Shown here: in pieces, positions 41,611 through 50,584 of the stretch | Layout of the letters: every line of letters starts with the position of its first letter | Position numbering within the stretch: the first letter of the stretch is position 1 | Assembly: GCF_000691225.1 (NCBI RefSeq) | Contig: NZ_JMSZ01000024.1 | Span: forward strand, 1 to 64,000 | DNA: 64,000 nt | DNA from: Nitrincola lacisaponensis | GTDB taxonomy: Bacteria > Pseudomonadota > Gammaproteobacteria > Pseudomonadales > Balneatricaceae | Direction of reading: 5' to 3' | Translations under genes and position numbers: made by a program | The notes under the pieces: model-generated | Told to the model about the DNA's origin: nothing | The model's input: only the letters and a program-made list of their open reading frames with translations | The model's database searches: none

Positions 41611-42540
41611 ATGACCTATCACGATAAAAGCTATAAACGCTTCTTTTCCGATCCCTTCATGGTACGCGAGCTGCTGACCGGATTTATCCATGAACCGTGG
41701 GTCGAGACCCTGGACTTCACCACACTGGAAACCGTTAAAAGTCAGTTCATCACCGATGACTTCCGCCAGCGGGAGGACGATATCATCTGGCGTGTCCGCA
41801 GCACAGAAGGCTGGGTCTATGTCTATCTGTTGATCGAATTCCAGAGCCGTATCGACCGCTTTATGGCGGTGCGGATGCTCACGTACGTGTCTTTATTGTA
41901 TCAGGAGCTGATTCGTCAGAAGCAGTTTACAACAGCCGGGAAGTTACCTCCGGTGTTTCCCATTGTGCTCTACAATGGCGAGAGCCGCTGGCATGCGAGT
42001 GTGGATATTCAGGATTTGATCCAGACGGTAGGCGGTGGCTTAAGCCGTTATACGCCGAGTATGCGCTATCTGGTACTGGATGAGGGCCAGTGGGTTGCCC
42101 AATCACCCGGCAGGCAAAGCCAGGTCAACCTGGTTAGCGCACTCTTTCAGATGGAATACAGCCAAAGCCCGGAAGTGCTGGCTGAACTGGTTGGCTACCT
42201 GAATGACTGGTCAGCTGAACATCCCCGATTGAAAAAGGTCTTTCTGGGGTGGCTGAAACGGGTGTTATTGCCGAATCGCTTTCCGGGTGTAAAATTAGAT
42301 CAGATAAACGATCTGGATGAGGTGAAGGATATGTTGGCCGAGCGGGTTAAAAACTGGACAGAAGAGTGGAAGCTGCAAGGGTTGCAAGAGGGTCTTGAGC
42401 AGGGACTGGAGCAGGGCCATGAACGTGCTCAGGTTCAGATTGCCCAGAAAATGCTGTCTCAGGGTCTGAGTGATACCTTGATTCTGGAACTGACCGGTAT
42501 ATCAGCAGAAGCGTTGAAGATTCTGAAACAGCAGCCATAA
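41611..42540 (+). CDS. Rpn-family PD-(D/E)XK nuclease (YhgA-like)
   Basis: 309 residues. It resembles the Rpn/YhgA family of recombination-promoting nucleases, formerly called putative transposases. The N-terminal nuclease domain shows MTYHDKSYKRFFSDP and the active-site pattern D57 ... E76-x-Q78 (DDIIWRV, YLLIEFQS), followed by VFPIVLYNG. The C-terminal tail carries a QGLEQGLEQG-type repeat and a small helical region. E. coli Rpn proteins are DNA endonucleases, some acting in phage defence and neutralised by a short product from an internal start; a matching internal start is seen at 42331. It stands alone, divergent from algZ. Substrate unknown. Confidence 0.85.
   Translation: MTYHDKSYKRFFSDPFMVRELLTGFIHEPWVETLDFTTLETVKSQFITDDFRQREDDIIWRVRSTEGWVYVYLLIEFQSRIDRFMAVRMLTYVSLLYQELIRQKQFTTAGKLPPVFPIVLYNGESRWHASVDIQDLIQTVGGGLSRYTPSMRYLVLDEGQWVAQSPGRQSQVNLVSALFQMEYSQSPEVLAELVGYLNDWSAEHPRLKKVFLGWLKRVLLPNRFPGVKLDQINDLDEVKDMLAERVKNWTEEWKLQGLQEGLEQGLEQGHERAQVQIAQKMLSQGLSDTLILELTGISAEALKILKQQP
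42319..42540 (+). CDS. Possible internal-start short Rpn product (candidate intragenic antitoxin)
   Basis: GAGGTG (42319-42324) lies six bases before an in-frame ATG at 42331, codon 241 of the nuclease gene; translation from it runs 69 residues to the shared stop at 42540. The coordinates given include the ribosome binding site. The product would contain the QEGLEQGLEQG repeat and C-terminal helices but no nuclease residues. The spacing and site are better than those of most genes nearby. The role is inferred from the E. coli Rpn precedent. Confidence 0.45.
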   Translation, partial: EVKDMLAERVKNWTEEWKLQGLQEGLEQGLEQGHERAQVQIAQKMLSQGLSDTLILELTGISAEALKILKQQP

Positions 42541-42573
42541 CAGATTGGGTTATTTTTAGTGTTCTGATTCAGT

Positions 42574-42655
42574 CTGAATCTATCTGACCGTCTGCCACAT
42601 GGAAGTGGCAGACGAATCTGCAAGGATGTATCTATGGCATATCAGATAGATTCAG
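42574..42655 (+). repeat. Dispersed two-hairpin element, copy A (diverged)
   Basis: Outer stem CTGAATCTATCTGA (42574-42587) with its exact inverse TCAGATAGATTCAG (42642-42655). Inside: hairpin TCTGCCAC-ATGGAA-GTGGCAGA (42591-42612) and hairpin TGC-AAGGAT-GTA. Both loops fit ANGGAN as in RsmA/CsrA sites; the first, ACATGGAAGT, fits the full (A/U)CANGGANG(U/A) pattern. It lies between the convergent rpn and putA-C-terminal genes. Confidence 0.75.
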
Positions 42656-42680
42656 GGGTATTCGTCATTCTTATTTCAGC

Positions 42681-43379
42681 TTACAACTCGGTACTACCCA
42701 GCTCCAACAGTGTTGCGTTACCGCCGACTGCGGTGGTGTTGATGGTGCGGGTGCGCTCAGTGACGAAGCGCAGCAGGTGATCCGGTTGCAGCAGGTGGCT
42801 GCAGCCTTGTGGATCGGTTTCACACACCAGCTGTACCAGCAGTCCATCACGCTGGGCCAATAGTCGGTTGATCTGGCGCGCCTGTTCGGTGGTGCAGACA
42901 GCTGCGACAACAGCCAGGCCATCTAGGGCCAGGGTGTGCTCCAGCGGGCTGTCTGGCAGGTGTTGAATCACTGCTTCTGGCAGGCCGAACATATGGGCTT
43001 TCTCAACCAGGTTGCGCACCCATTCACTCTGGCCAGGCCATTGCAGAACAACACAGTTACCACAGGCCAGCGCCGAGATCATCTGACCGATAAACGCGAC
43101 TTCGCTGGCGCTGTCATCACCGATTACCAGCGTGACACCGCGTCCGTTCAGATACAGTTCGTTGGATTCCCCGGTGGGTCCGGGCATCACCTGGATGGGT
43201 TCCATGGTGATGCTGAGATCCAGCAAGGGGCGTAACAGTGCCTGTACCTGTGCATCGCGTAAGGGTGGCAGTTCACTGGCCAGCTTTTTCAGGCGTTCGC
43301 TGCGTTTGGTGAATCCCAGGTGATTCCAGGCTTCCCAGGCAGCCTGTGCCTGAGTGATACGAGGATCTTGAGTGCTCAT
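42681..43379 (-). CDS. Separately encoded PutA C-terminal domain protein
   Basis: 232 residues. The sequence corresponds to the C-terminal domain that in long PutA proteins follows the aldehyde dehydrogenase domain: it has MPGPTGESNELYLNG and ends with RTINTTAVGGNATLLELGS, matching the conserved C-terminal motif of E. coli PutA (recalled from the family). No catalytic cysteine of the dehydrogenase is present, so it is probably structural, completing substrate channelling or the oligomer. Its ATG shares one base with the putA stop (TGATG), with GGAG before it, so translation is coupled. Confidence 0.75.
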   Translation of the reverse strand: MSTQDPRITQAQAAWEAWNHLGFTKRSERLKKLASELPPLRDAQVQALLRPLLDLSITMEPIQVMPGPTGESNELYLNGRGVTLVIGDDSASEVAFIGQMISALACGNCVVLQWPGQSEWVRNLVEKAHMFGLPEAVIQHLPDSPLEHTLALDGLAVVAAVCTTEQARQINRLLAQRDGLLVQLVCETDPQGCSHLLQPDHLLRFVTERTRTINTTAVGGNATLLELGSTEL

Positions 43380-46300
43380 CAGCGCATCTCCTGAACAGGG
43401 GTAAGTTGAGTGTAACGCATCAGGTAGTGAGGTCCACCGGCTTTGGGGCCGGTACCGGACAGTCCCTGCCCGCCGAACGGCTGCACGCCAACAGCAGCGC
43501 CTATCTGATTACGGTTGATATAACAGTTGCCGACGCGCACACGTGCTTCGATCTGTGAGGCGGTGCGTTCGTTACGGCTGTGAATGCCCAGAGTCAGACC
43601 ATAGCCGGTGGCGTTGATCTGGTCGATCAGGTTATTCAACTGACTGGCTTTGTAGCGCAGCAAGTGAATGATGGGGCCAAACTGCTCACGTCCCAGCTCA
43701 TCAATCGAGCGGATTTCAAAGGCTGTGGGTGGCACGAAGGTGCCCTGATCACAGTCGGCTGGCAACGGAGTTTGGGCGATCAAATGTGCGCTCGATTTCA
43801 TCTTCTCGATATGCTCCAGCAGACCTGCCTGGGCTTCGCGGTCAATAACCGGGCCGACATCCGTGCTGTGCAAGCGAGGATCACCAACGACCTGCTCGGC
43901 CATGGCGCCTTTCAGCAGTTCAATAATGCGCTCTGCAATGTCTTCCTGAACACACAGGATACGCAGTGCCGAACAGCGCTGACCGGCAGACGCAAAGCCG
44001 GACAGAACAGCATCCTTGATCACCTGTTCTGGCAGGGCGGTTGAATCGACAATCATCGCATTCTGACCACCGGTTTCCGCAATAAAGGGAACCGGATCGC
44101 TGTCACGTTGTGCCAGTGAACGGTTGATCAGTTGAGCTGTTTCGGTGGAGCCTGTGAAGGCAACACCGGCGATACGTGGATCACGCGTCAGAGGTGCTCC
44201 GACGGTAGCGCCATCACCCGGCAGCAGGGTAAAGGCATTGCCAGGTACACCGGCGGCATAGATCAGTTCAGCGGCTTTGCTGGCGATCAGGCTGGTTTGT
44301 TCTGCCGGTTTGGCGATCACGCTGTTACCGGCGGCCAGTGCAGCAGTCACCTGTCCCAGGAAGATTGCCAGCGGGAAGTTCCAGGGGCTGATGCAGACAA
44401 ACACACCTCGACCCTGACGCTGCCAGAGGCGTTGGCCGCCCTGCAGTTGGCTCAGGCTGATGGGACGGGCACAGTGATGCTCAGCCTGATTGGCATAGTA
44501 GCGGCAGAAATCCACGGCTTCACGCACTTCGTCAATGGCGTCCTGAATGGTTTTTCCAGCTTCCATGTGACAAATGGCACAGAGCTCTGCCAGATTGTCT
44601 TCCAGCAGGTCCGCCAGTTTGCGCAGTGCATCAGCACGCATTTTAACCGGTGTTTCATTCCAGCGCTGGAAGCCTTCTGCGGCCACTTCAATCGCCTGAT
44701 TGACCAGTTCAGCATTGGCAAACTGTACTTCGCCAACCGTGATGCGGTGGTCATGTGGTGCCTGAATACTGTGTCCGGGCAAGCCATCCACTGCCTGTCC
44801 GTTCAGGTAGGGACGTCCAAGCCACTGTTGTTGACTGAAGCCGGTGACCGCTTCACTGAAGGGCAGCCACTGGGATTCAATCTCAATGTTGGGGCCCGTC
44901 GAGTTGGCGCGATCTTCAAAAATGGCACGCGGCAACGGAATGTGCGGGTTGTGCAGTGTTTTACGCTGGTTCAGTGTGACATAAGGGTGCTGTACCAGGT
45001 CGCTGACCGGGCAGCGTGCATCCACCAGACGATGGACAAACGAGCTGTTGGCTCCGTTTTCCAGCAGACGGCGTACCAAGTAGGGCAGCAGATCCTTGTG
45101 GCTGCCAACCGGTGCATAAATGCGCACGCTGACACCTGCCTCACGAATCACACGGTCATACAGCGCATCGCCCATACCGTGCAAACGCTGGAATTCGAAT
45201 TCCTGGTGTTGTGCCAGGGTCATGATGCTGGCAACGGTATGTGCATTGTGGCTGGCAAATTGCGGCCAGATCACGCCCTTGATCTGCTCACTCAGCAGAA
45301 AACGTGCACAGGCCAGATAGGATACATCGGTCGCTTCTTTGCGCGTCCAGACCGGGTAACCACTCAGGCCTTTCTGTTGGCAGAGTTTGATTTCGCTGTC
45401 CCAGTAAGCACCTTTGACCAGGCGAACCGGAATCAGGTCACCCTGTTCTTTCGCCAGTGCAGCCAACCAGGCCAGTACCGCCAGTGCGCGTTTGGAGTAA
45501 GCCTGTACTACCAGGCCGAAGCCGCCCCAGCCCTGACAGGCGGGATCACGGTAGAGTTTGGCAAACAGATGCAGCGACATTTCCAGTCGATCCATCTCTT
45601 CGGCGTCGACTGTGATGGCAACATTCAGAGAGCGTGCTTTTTTGATCAGCAGCAAAACGCTGTTGTACAGCTCTTCCATCACACGTGCTTCCTGTCCGAC
45701 TTCATAACGCGGATGCAGGGCAGACAGCTTGATGGAGATACTGGGGCGCGGACCTTTGGCTTTCTTGTCGACAAAGTTGCCGGTGAATTCAATCGCCTGC
45801 AGGTAATCGTTGAAATACTTCTGCGCATCCTTGGCGGTGAGTGCGGCTTCTCCGAGCATGTCAAACGAGTAGGTATAACCCTTCTGACGATAGTCACTGC
45901 CACGCTTCATCGCTTCATTGATGGTGCGACCCAGGACAAATTGATGCCCCATGATCTTCATTGCCTGCTGCATCGCTTTACGAATCACCGGCTCACTCAT
46001 GCGATTGACCAGACGGTTGATGATACCGCTGGCAGAGCCATCTTCCTTTTCATCCATAGTCACTACTTTACCGGTCAGCAACAATCCCCAGGTTGAGGCG
46101 TTGACCAGCAGTGAATCACTGTTGCGCAAGTGCTTTTTCCAGTCGGCAACGCTGAGCTTGTCACGAATCAGTGCGTCTGCAGTCTCTGCATCCGGTACAC
46201 GCATCAGGGCTTCTGCCAGACACATCAGCAGAATACCTTCTTTGGTGTCCAGGCTGTATTCCAGCAACAGCGCATCAATCATATGGATAGAATCGCCATC

Positions 46301-46498
46301 TGCACGTACGTCTTGAATCAGACGTGTGGCCCGTTCTTCGGCCTGCTTGAGCTCGGCATCGTCCGGCTTGGCCAGCGGCATAAGCTCACGCAGCCAGGTG
46401 TCTTCATCAATGGCGTAGAGTGGCGAGATCTCTTTCCAGAGCTCAGTGGTTGGACGCTCGATCCAGCTGGGGTCCAGAACGTCGTGTGGCTTGAACAT
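43379..46498 (-). CDS. putA: Bifunctional proline dehydrogenase / P5C dehydrogenase PutA
   Basis: Oxidises proline to glutamate in two steps with FAD and NAD. 1039 residues. Proline dehydrogenase signature: RLVKGAYWDSEIKLCQQ, FQRLHGMGDALYD and RRLLENGANSSFVHRLVD. P5C dehydrogenase: ISPWNFPLAIFLGQVTAALAAGN, FIAETGGQNAMIVDSTA and the catalytic cysteine in SAGQRCSALR, ending in PFGGQGLSGTGPKAGGPHYLMRY. No N-terminal ribbon-helix-helix repressor domain, so it is not self-regulating like E. coli PutA. The C-terminal domain is in the next gene. Divergent from proC. Confidence 0.96.
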   Translation of the reverse strand: MFKPHDVLDPSWIERPTTELWKEISPLYAIDEDTWLRELMPLAKPDDAELKQAEERATRLIQDVRADGDSIHMIDALLLEYSLDTKEGILLMCLAEALMRVPDAETADALIRDKLSVADWKKHLRNSDSLLVNASTWGLLLTGKVVTMDEKEDGSASGIINRLVNRMSEPVIRKAMQQAMKIMGHQFVLGRTINEAMKRGSDYRQKGYTYSFDMLGEAALTAKDAQKYFNDYLQAIEFTGNFVDKKAKGPRPSISIKLSALHPRYEVGQEARVMEELYNSVLLLIKKARSLNVAITVDAEEMDRLEMSLHLFAKLYRDPACQGWGGFGLVVQAYSKRALAVLAWLAALAKEQGDLIPVRLVKGAYWDSEIKLCQQKGLSGYPVWTRKEATDVSYLACARFLLSEQIKGVIWPQFASHNAHTVASIMTLAQHQEFEFQRLHGMGDALYDRVIREAGVSVRIYAPVGSHKDLLPYLVRRLLENGANSSFVHRLVDARCPVSDLVQHPYVTLNQRKTLHNPHIPLPRAIFEDRANSTGPNIEIESQWLPFSEAVTGFSQQQWLGRPYLNGQAVDGLPGHSIQAPHDHRITVGEVQFANAELVNQAIEVAAEGFQRWNETPVKMRADALRKLADLLEDNLAELCAICHMEAGKTIQDAIDEVREAVDFCRYYANQAEHHCARPISLSQLQGGQRLWQRQGRGVFVCISPWNFPLAIFLGQVTAALAAGNSVIAKPAEQTSLIASKAAELIYAAGVPGNAFTLLPGDGATVGAPLTRDPRIAGVAFTGSTETAQLINRSLAQRDSDPVPFIAETGGQNAMIVDSTALPEQVIKDAVLSGFASAGQRCSALRILCVQEDIAERIIELLKGAMAEQVVGDPRLHSTDVGPVIDREAQAGLLEHIEKMKSSAHLIAQTPLPADCDQGTFVPPTAFEIRSIDELGREQFGPIIHLLRYKASQLNNLIDQINATGYGLTLGIHSRNERTASQIEARVRVGNCYINRNQIGAAVGVQPFGGQGLSGTGPKAGGPHYLMRYTQLTPVQEMR

Positions 46499-46702
46499 AG
46501 TGCAGTCCTCAGTTTTGACTTCACGCAGAATTTTTATGATGGCATCACTGTAAGTATAAGAAGGCTGTGCCGTCTTGCAGGATTCTCCGGAGGTTTATTG
46601 AAATGCTCTTGTTGCAGAGGGTTTGTACGACAGGACGTGGCGTTGTGGCCTGAGTCTGAGTACACTCAGCAGCAACAAAAAACTGGCCGTGAGGAGTGAC
46701 AG

Positions 46703-47533
46703 ATGGAAATGCCGGTGAAAAAAATCACCTTTATCGGTGCTGGAAATATGGCCAGTGCCATATTCAAGGGTATGCTGGCGCAGGGGTATCCGCCTGAAGC
46801 CATTACGGCAACTGCACGTGAAGCCGACCATCTGGACAACTTGCGGCAGACCCTTCAGATTCATGTCAGCGGAGATAACGCAGTCGCTGTTGCTGACGCA
46901 GATGTGATTGTGCTGGCAGTCAAGCCTCAGGTTATGCAGGCAGTCTGCCGGGAAATAGCGGATCAGGTCTGTCAGACCCGTCCATTGATTATTTCCGTAG
47001 CGGCTGGTTTACAGGCCGAGACCCTGAATGCCTGGTTGGGTGGCGGTCATGCGGTGATTCGTTGTATGCCGAATACGCCTTCCCTGGTAGGGGCAGGTGC
47101 CAGTGGTCTCTACGCCTTGCCGGGTGTGCTGCCAGCACAGCGTGAGTTTGCAGATCAGTTGCTCAGCCGTGTCGGGCTGACAGAGTGGGTTGAGCAAGAG
47201 GCGCTGCTGGATGTGGTGACGGCGATTTCCGGCAGTGGCCCCGCGTACTTCTTTATGATCTTTGAAATGATGGAAAAGGCTGCTGTTGAATTGGGGATGC
47301 CTGCCGCTGAGGCGCGTCGTCTGATTCTGCAAACCGGTTTGGGAGCTGTACGCATGGCTCAGGAAACCGGTGAAGAACCTGCTCAGCTGAAACGAAACGT
47401 GATGTCACCCAACGGCACGACAGAGCGCGCCATTCACACCTTTGAACAGGAAGGTATGGAGGTCATGTTCCTCAAGGCGATGCAGGCCTGTGCCGATCGC
47501 GCGGCTGAAATGGCGCGAGAACTGGGTGGTTGA
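46703..47533 (+). CDS. proC: Pyrroline-5-carboxylate reductase
   Basis: Reduces P5C to proline with NAD(P)H, the last biosynthetic step. 276 residues. Rossmann motif ITFIGAGNMASAIFKGML near the N-terminus; GGHAVIRCMPNTPSLVGAGASGLYA, TAISGSGPAYFFMIFEMM and the C-terminal signature KRNVMSPNGTTERAIHTFEQEGM all fit. GAGGAGTG ribosome binding site. Its placement divergent from putA, rather than after yggS as in many relatives, puts proline synthesis and breakdown side by side. Confidence 0.96.
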   Translation: MEMPVKKITFIGAGNMASAIFKGMLAQGYPPEAITATAREADHLDNLRQTLQIHVSGDNAVAVADADVIVLAVKPQVMQAVCREIADQVCQTRPLIISVAAGLQAETLNAWLGGGHAVIRCMPNTPSLVGAGASGLYALPGVLPAQREFADQLLSRVGLTEWVEQEALLDVVTAISGSGPAYFFMIFEMMEKAAVELGMPAAEARRLILQTGLGAVRMAQETGEEPAQLKRNVMSPNGTTERAIHTFEQEGMEVMFLKAMQACADRAAEMARELGG

Positions 47534-47545
47534 GTGTACTGTTCC

Positions 47546-48484
47546 CTAGCGACCACCCTGATTCGAAACCTGCTCCAGCAGGTACTGTGCCGTCATTAAG
47601 TCCAGGTGAGCACCGCCCCCATTCTTGTAGAGGGTAATGTCCTGGTCGTTTAAACGGCCAGGTGCGCCACGTACCAGATCATACAGATCCGCCAGAACAT
47701 CGGCTTCAGTGATTGCACCTGATTCGATGGGCTTGATCAGCTCGCCGATCTCTCCCAGTGTGGTTTTGCGTGAATCGACAAAGACACGACTGACTTGCGT
47801 GGCCTGATCATCGGCTTCGCGCATATCCGGACGATAGGCGCCGATCAGATCCAGATGTGTACCAGGCTGTAACCAGGCGCCCTGAATAATAGGTTCGACA
47901 CTGACGGTTGCCGAGCTGATGATATCGGCCTGGCGAACACCTTCTTCCAGAGATTCGATGGCTGTGCCGCCCAGCTGTCTGGCCAGTTTTTCTGCATTGG
48001 CATGGGTGCGATTCCAGACCAGCAGGCGTTTGATGGAAGGAAAGAGTGTCGGGTAGGCCTGTGCCAGTGTTGTGGCGATGGTGCCTGCGCCAACCAGAAG
48101 CAGGGTTTCACTCTCGGGTCGTGCGAGTAAGGACGCGCCCAGCAGTGAGTCGGCGACTGTTTTCCAGCGCGTGAGGGTTGCCCCGTCAATCAGCGCCCTG
48201 ACCTGACCATCCTGATCATCGAAGAGTACGAACACGCCCTGGACGGTTGGCAAAGGGTCTGGACGGGAAGGGTTTCCGGGGAACACCGAGACAGTTTTCA
48301 ATCCCACGCCCAACCCCGGAATCCAGGCGACACGATTGAGCATGCCGCCCTGATCCATCTTCAGATGCTGATCAGCAATAGTGGGGGCGGGGGTAAGATG
48401 CGCCTGTTTCAGTGCTGCGACCAGTCCAGGCCAGGTCAGTACACGATCTGCATCCTCGGCAGATATATAGCGTGGTATCGACAT
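47546..48484 (-). CDS. Ornithine cyclodeaminase / mu-crystallin family protein
   Basis: 312 residues from ATG 48484, which follows GGGAGA; an upstream start at 48532 would add 16 unconserved residues. Family features: [23 protein letters not shown], the Rossmann segment LLLVGAGTIATTLAQA and GAYRPDMREADD near residue 220. Members are ornithine cyclodeaminases, alanine dehydrogenases or pyrroline-2-carboxylate reductases, and the sequence alone does not say which. Proximity to proC and putA favours ornithine to proline conversion or reduction of pyrroline-2-carboxylate from hydroxyproline or related amino acids. Confidence 0.8.
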   Translation of the reverse strand: MSIPRYISAEDADRVLTWPGLVAALKQAHLTPAPTIADQHLKMDQGGMLNRVAWIPGLGVGLKTVSVFPGNPSRPDPLPTVQGVFVLFDDQDGQVRALIDGATLTRWKTVADSLLGASLLARPESETLLLVGAGTIATTLAQAYPTLFPSIKRLLVWNRTHANAEKLARQLGGTAIESLEEGVRQADIISSATVSVEPIIQGAWLQPGTHLDLIGAYRPDMREADDQATQVSRVFVDSRKTTLGEIGELIKPIESGAITEADVLADLYDLVRGAPGRLNDQDITLYKNGGGAHLDLMTAQYLLEQVSNQGGR

Positions 48485-48551
48485 AATCTCTGAGTCTCCC
48501 TGTTCCATGATCACTGGATCATAACAGATCAACCCGGAAATGACAGACGCG

Positions 48552-49337
48552 TTACGAGTCGGCAGAAAGCTGGCTGGATTTACGGTAGCGGGCCGGGGAG
48601 ATGTTCAGATATTGGGTGAACGCACGTGTCAGTGCACTCTGGTTGGTAAAGCCAAAGCGCCCTGCAATCTCGATCAGGGGGGCGTTGGAATTTTTCAGTG
48701 CTTCCTGGGCGCCTTTCAAGCGTTTATTGAGAATATAGTGCTGGGGGGTCATGCCGGTTTGCTGGCGGAAGCGGTCAAAGAACTGGCTGCTGCTGAGAAA
48801 GACCAGGCCCGCCAGTTCAGTGACCCTGATTTTGCGATCAATATGCAGATCTATGTAGTTGTTGATCACATCCATATTGATTTTGCCGGGGAGCCTCACC
48901 CGGTGATAGCCTGCCAGCTGTTGTTCAAGATGACGTTGCAGGGCGCAGACGATGGCGTTACTGCAGGCACTTTGCAGTAACGCATCATCCGGGTTTTTCT
49001 GCATCTCCCGGCTCAGTGCTGCAATCAGAACCTGCAGGTCGCTGCTGCAATGAATAAAGCGGGACTGGTTGAACAGCGCATCAATACGCGGTTGCAGCTG
49101 GTGATCTGCATGAACCGGAGCCAGGTTGACGACAACAATGCTGTTGTCTCCCACGCCCCAGAACGCATGATCGGTTTCACAGGGCAACAGACAGCCCATA
49201 CCGGTACTCACAGGGCGTGTGTGTCCGGCAATATCGAATTCTGTAGCGCCTTCCAGACCAAATACCAGTTGATGATGGTGGTGGTCATGGTGCTCTGCAC
49301 TTTGCGGAAGGCTGATAACTTCTGCCTGTTTAACCAT
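48552..49337 (-). CDS. AraC-family transcriptional regulator
   Basis: 261 residues. N-terminal cupin-like effector domain with a histidine-rich stretch (EHHDHHHHQLVFGLEG) and C-terminal pair of helix-turn-helix motifs: KIRVTELAGLVFLSSSQFFDRFRQQTGMTPQHYILNKRL and LIEIAGRFGFTNQSALTRAFTQYLNISPARYR. It is on the same strand as, and just upstream of, the ornithine cyclodeaminase-family gene, so it may control that gene and the proline cluster. The effector is unknown; the histidines could bind metal. Confidence 0.85.
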   Translation of the reverse strand: MVKQAEVISLPQSAEHHDHHHHQLVFGLEGATEFDIAGHTRPVSTGMGCLLPCETDHAFWGVGDNSIVVVNLAPVHADHQLQPRIDALFNQSRFIHCSSDLQVLIAALSREMQKNPDDALLQSACSNAIVCALQRHLEQQLAGYHRVRLPGKINMDVINNYIDLHIDRKIRVTELAGLVFLSSSQFFDRFRQQTGMTPQHYILNKRLKGAQEALKNSNAPLIEIAGRFGFTNQSALTRAFTQYLNISPARYRKSSQLSADS

Positions 49338-49508
49338 GAATGACCATTGTTGCCTTGATCAGTGACTGTCAGTAGGTAGTGCTGACTTGATGCATCATAG
49401 CACAGCTGAAAAAACTCGCCGAGCACTGTGCACAGAGGCCGGAATTATTTTTTTGATCAGGGTACAATACGCACAATTTTCCTAAGTTGATAACAGGATC
49501 CGGAACCT

Positions 49509-50573
49509 ATGGCCGAACTCAAGAATGATCGTTTTCTCAGAGCCTTGCTGCGACAGCCCGTCGATGTAACCCCCGTATGGATGATGCGACAGGCAGGCCG
49601 CTATCTGCCGGAGTACAAGGCTACCCGCGCCCAGGCCGGTGATTTCATGAGCCTGTGCAAGAATGCGGAACTGGCATGTGAAGTTACCTTGCAGCCGTTG
49701 GAGCGTTATGACCTGGATGCGGCCATTCTGTTCTCCGATATTCTGACCATTCCGGATGCCATGGGATTGGGTTTGTACTTTGAGACAGGAGAGGGGCCTC
49801 GTTTCCGTAAAATCATTCGTACAGAAGCTGATGTGGCTGCGTTGCCGGTGCCAGATGCCGCGCGGGATCTGGATTATGTGATGAATGCGGTAAAAACCAT
49901 TCGCTCCGCATTGAATGGTCGTGTACCGCTGATCGGTTTTTCCGGCAGCCCCTGGACCCTGGCCACCTATATGGTTGAAGGTGGCTCCAGCAAGGATTTC
50001 CGTCATATCAAGCAGATGATGTATGCGACACCAGAAGTATTGCATCAGTTGCTGGATAAGCTGGCGCAGTCAGTCACCGATTACCTGAATGAACAGATAC
50101 GTTGCGGTGCTCAGGCGGTACAGATTTTTGATACCTGGGGTGGCGTACTGAGTCCGCAAATGTATATGGAATTCTCATTGCGTTACATGCGCCAGATTGT
50201 CTCCGGACTGATCCGTGAGCATGATGGGCGTCAGGTGCCAGTGATCCTGTTTACCAAAAATGGTGGTCAGTGGCTGGAAACGCTGGCCGAAGCCGGTGCG
50301 GATGCGCTGGGTCTGGACTGGACCACGAATATTGATGATGCCCGCCGTCGTGTGGGTCACAAAGTCGCCCTGCAGGGCAATATGGACCCCTCTGTGCTCT
50401 ATGCTCCTCCTGCGCGTATTCGTGCGGAAGTGGCGGATATTCTGGAGCGTTTTGGGCCGGGTGAAGGTCATGTCTTTAACCTGGGCCATGGTATTCATCA
50501 GTTTGTCGACCCGGAAAGTGCCGGGGTGTTTGTGGATGCGGTGCACGAACTCAGCGCCAAGTATCACCAGTAA
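49509..50573 (+). CDS. hemE: Uroporphyrinogen decarboxylase
   Basis: Removes four carboxyl groups from uroporphyrinogen III in heme synthesis. 354 residues, normal length. N-terminal [18 protein letters not shown] is the family signature carrying the substrate arginines; [20 protein letters not shown] holds the catalytic aspartate; [17 protein letters not shown] and [14 protein letters not shown] are conserved. An ACAGGAT site precedes the ATG. Followed 11 bases later by a carbonic anhydrase gene. Confidence 0.97.
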   Translation: MAELKNDRFLRALLRQPVDVTPVWMMRQAGRYLPEYKATRAQAGDFMSLCKNAELACEVTLQPLERYDLDAAILFSDILTIPDAMGLGLYFETGEGPRFRKIIRTEADVAALPVPDAARDLDYVMNAVKTIRSALNGRVPLIGFSGSPWTLATYMVEGGSSKDFRHIKQMMYATPEVLHQLLDKLAQSVTDYLNEQIRCGAQAVQIFDTWGGVLSPQMYMEFSLRYMRQIVSGLIREHDGRQVPVILFTKNGGQWLETLAEAGADALGLDWTTNIDDARRRVGHKVALQGNMDPSVLYAPPARIRAEVADILERFGPGEGHVFNLGHGIHQFVDPESAGVFVDAVHELSAKYHQ

Positions 50574-50584
50574 GGATACGGGTT

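Noticed and set aside
41611-42540. Calling the Rpn-family gene a transposase or insertion sequence
   Set aside because: Old annotation of this family; the gene has nuclease motifs, no flanking terminal repeats and no sign of insertion.
42681-43379. A frameshift pseudogene of putA
   Set aside because: The small gene has its own ATG and ribosome binding site, the break is at a domain boundary, and both products are intact.
44132-46096. A 654-codon open frame on the + strand opposite putA
   Set aside because: It is the antisense shadow of the well-conserved putA frame; its translation shows no domain character and no ribosome binding site.
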